A stretch of 34,751 bases of DNA from positions 1 through 34,751 of IMG/VR virus record IMGVR_UViG_3300010370_000116. One strand, given 5' to 3'. This document shows, piece after piece, positions 33,515 to 34,751 of this stretch. A model generated the notes under the pieces. It did no database searches and had not been told where the DNA came from. It saw only the letters and a program-made list of their open reading frames with translations. The DNA is from a virus. Numbering within the stretch: position 1 is the first letter of the stretch; each line of letters opens with the position of its first letter. Both the position numbers and the translations under genes were made by a program.

Positions 33515-33886
33515 ATGAATATTTACGAGTATAATTCATCTACTGTTAATGAATACTCCCAAGAAGATCTTGGTCTTTTGACAACCTCTTCTTGGGAAGT
33601 TGAAGACTGCGGAAATTTATCGGAACAAATAGACTCAAAGGAAGATTTTTATCGTATTGATTGTAAGGAAACTCTTCTTCCTTTTGGTAAGATCAGAATT
33701 TCAAACAACAAAACCAAATATCAAAAAGATAATAATATTTTTAGAAAATATATTGAGATTAATGCAAGATCAATTATTTTGCATGGAGTCATACTTCGTT
33801 GGATTGGGTTTAGTGTAATTTTTCAACTCTCTAATGATCTTGAAAGAAAAGTAATACCTGATGTTTCTGGGGGAGGTCAGTCATGA
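33515..33886 (+). CDS. Hypothetical 123-aa protein
   Basis: ATG at 33515 opens a frame ending in TGA at 33884-33886 that overlaps the next ATG as ATGA. The N-terminus (MNIYEYNSSTVNEYSQEDLG) is polar and aromatic. The C-terminal part has beta-like segments (ARSIILHGVILRWIGFSVIF, 84-103) and ends in a flexible Gly tail (VSGGGQS). The hydrophobic stretch is broken by Arg and is more likely a buried beta pair than a membrane helix. It shares its MxxYxYNS-like opening with the next gene's MSSHVYQYNS, which may reflect a common N-terminal attachment motif. Function not recognised; virion context is likely. Confidence 0.65.
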   Translation: MNIYEYNSSTVNEYSQEDLGLLTTSSWEVEDCGNLSEQIDSKEDFYRIDCKETLLPFGKIRISNNKTKYQKDNNIFRKYIEINARSIILHGVILRWIGFSVIFQLSNDLERKVIPDVSGGGQS

Positions 33887-34751
33887 GCTCTCACGTATAT
33901 CAATATAATTCAGATTGTAAACAACCAGATCCAGAAATTTGGGGTGGAGGTGCTGCAGGAGGCCCACTCTTAATAGTATCTGGATTAGATTTTTCTCAGA
34001 AATTAATTAAAAAATATGTGGGAGATCTGCCCACATTAAATTTTTCTTCATTAGCGCAAGAAAGTATATTTAAAAATTATATTGGTGATTTACCAACTTT
34101 TAAATTATCTTCTTCTATAGAAGAATCTGTAAGATATAATCCACCTGAAGATAATGTTGTCCTCTCATTGCAGGGACAATCAATAAATTATTTTATTTCT
34201 AATGAAGTAGTAGATGAAATTACTTCTCTAGAATATTCTGGATTTATTACTGAAAAGACGAGTTATAATTATTCAAATCCATTTTCAAACGTTGAATTTC
34301 TTACAGAAGATGATGGTTTAATAACGGATCTAGTAACTTCTATATCAAATTATGGAACCCTTATCGCTCCAGTAGAAGAACATATTGATTACGGTTCAAC
34401 AGAAATAACAGGATCAACTGCTGCGGCTACTGGTTTAATTGAAATAACAGGATCTTCTTCAAATAGTGCTTTTGTAAAAGAAATTAATACCGTATTGATT
34501 CAATCTTATGGTGCATGTATAGAACAAGTTTCCTATATTCCACCAATTGATGAGGATACTTTTGAAAATAATCTTGGTTCTTCACAATCAACTTTTGATA
34601 ATACTACCTTAACTTTTGATAGTAGTGAACCAAAACCAAACATTAAGTTAACTGGTAACGCTGTTGAAATAGTCATTTCAAATACACCAGAAGAAAAGAT
34701 TAATATTCAAAGTGATGGAATATGTATTGAAAAAGTAAGATATGACTATAG
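33883..34751 (+). CDS. Repeat-rich fibre-like virion protein (5' part, runs off the window)
   Basis: GGGGAGG (33870-33876) is a strong Shine-Dalgarno before ATG 33883, which overlaps the preceding stop. The frame stays open for 289 codons to the last base. A Gly-rich segment (IWGGGAAGGPLLIV, 19-32) is followed by a short tandem repeat (KYVGDLPTLNFSS, 44-56; NYIGDLPTFKLSS, 65-77). Later repeats include EITGS (twice, about 20 residues apart) and the pair QSYGACIEQVSY and QSDGICIEKVRY. Such Ser/Thr-rich repeats with Y-G and I-T-G units fit the very long fibre-like structural proteins at this place in cyanophage genomes. The total length and C-terminal domain are unknown. Confidence 0.8.
   Translation, partial: MSSHVYQYNSDCKQPDPEIWGGGAAGGPLLIVSGLDFSQKLIKKYVGDLPTLNFSSLAQESIFKNYIGDLPTFKLSSSIEESVRYNPPEDNVVLSLQGQSINYFISNEVVDEITSLEYSGFITEKTSYNYSNPFSNVEFLTEDDGLITDLVTSISNYGTLIAPVEEHIDYGSTEITGSTAAATGLIEITGSSSNSAFVKEINTVLIQSYGACIEQVSYIPPIDEDTFENNLGSSQSTFDNTTLTFDSSEPKPNIKLTGNAVEIVISNTPEEKINIQSDGICIEKVRYDY

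Noticed and set aside
1-34751. tRNA genes, CRISPR arrays, insertion sequences, integrase or attachment sites
   Set aside because: No cloverleaf with conserved arms, no regularly spaced identical repeats, and no transposase or recombinase motif was seen by eye on either strand.

Overview
The window looks like part of the late (virion) region of a T4-like cyanophage of the marine cyanomyovirus / Kyanoviridae type, probably from a low-GC Prochlorococcus or Synechococcus phage. Three things support this. Neighbouring genes encode baseplate wedge proteins gp25, gp6 and gp8. Large virion proteins of the YHYH and DUF4815 type lie around them. Boxes of the T4 late-promoter type ((C/T)(A/T)AAATA, several an exact TATAAATA) sit before most transcription-unit starts. 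Every credible gene is on the + strand. I saw no tRNA, rRNA, CRISPR array, integrase or transposase.

Layout. (1) 1-660: the end of an unrecognised gene, a 74-aa hypothetical gene, and a comparatively GC-rich non-coding stretch with short direct and inverted repeats. (2) 701-3481: an accessory cassette with a putative 2OG-Fe(II) oxygenase, a putative glycosyltransferase with a family-10-like C-terminus, a 58-aa helical protein and a GT-A-type glycosyltransferase-like protein. (3) 3497-4891: small conserved-looking proteins, including a 51-aa protein with 13 basic and no acidic residues, separated by hairpins. (4) 4931-23536: gp25, gp6, two giant adjacent reading frames (2718 and 2178 codons) and gp8. 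(5) 23542-31056: a 2504-aa DUF4815-type virion protein. (6) 31061-33426: a coiled-coil protein and three small or medium virion-type proteins. (7) 33427-34751: a promoter, a strong terminator, a 123-aa hypothetical gene and the start of a repeat-rich fibre-like gene that runs off the window.

Most notable observation: the two giant frames at 7205-15361 and 15367-21903 look like one protein of about 4,900 aa interrupted by a one-base frame change near a run of five T (15298-15302). The -1 frame stays open across the break. The peptide it encodes before the only possible start of the second frame (a TTG without a Shine-Dalgarno) matches a repeat unit just upstream. A family of Cys-Arg-Asp repeat modules also continues from one frame into the other. 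This could be a programmed or slippage-based frameshift, a real split, or a sequencing error; the sequence alone does not decide.

Functionally, gp25, gp6, the giant proteins, gp8 and the DUF4815 protein would build the baseplate wedges and periphery that receive the tail fibres. The oxygenase and glycosyltransferases are accessory functions that may modify virion or host surface molecules (inference). Late transcription would be driven by several internal late promoters, some overlapping the stop codon of the preceding gene.
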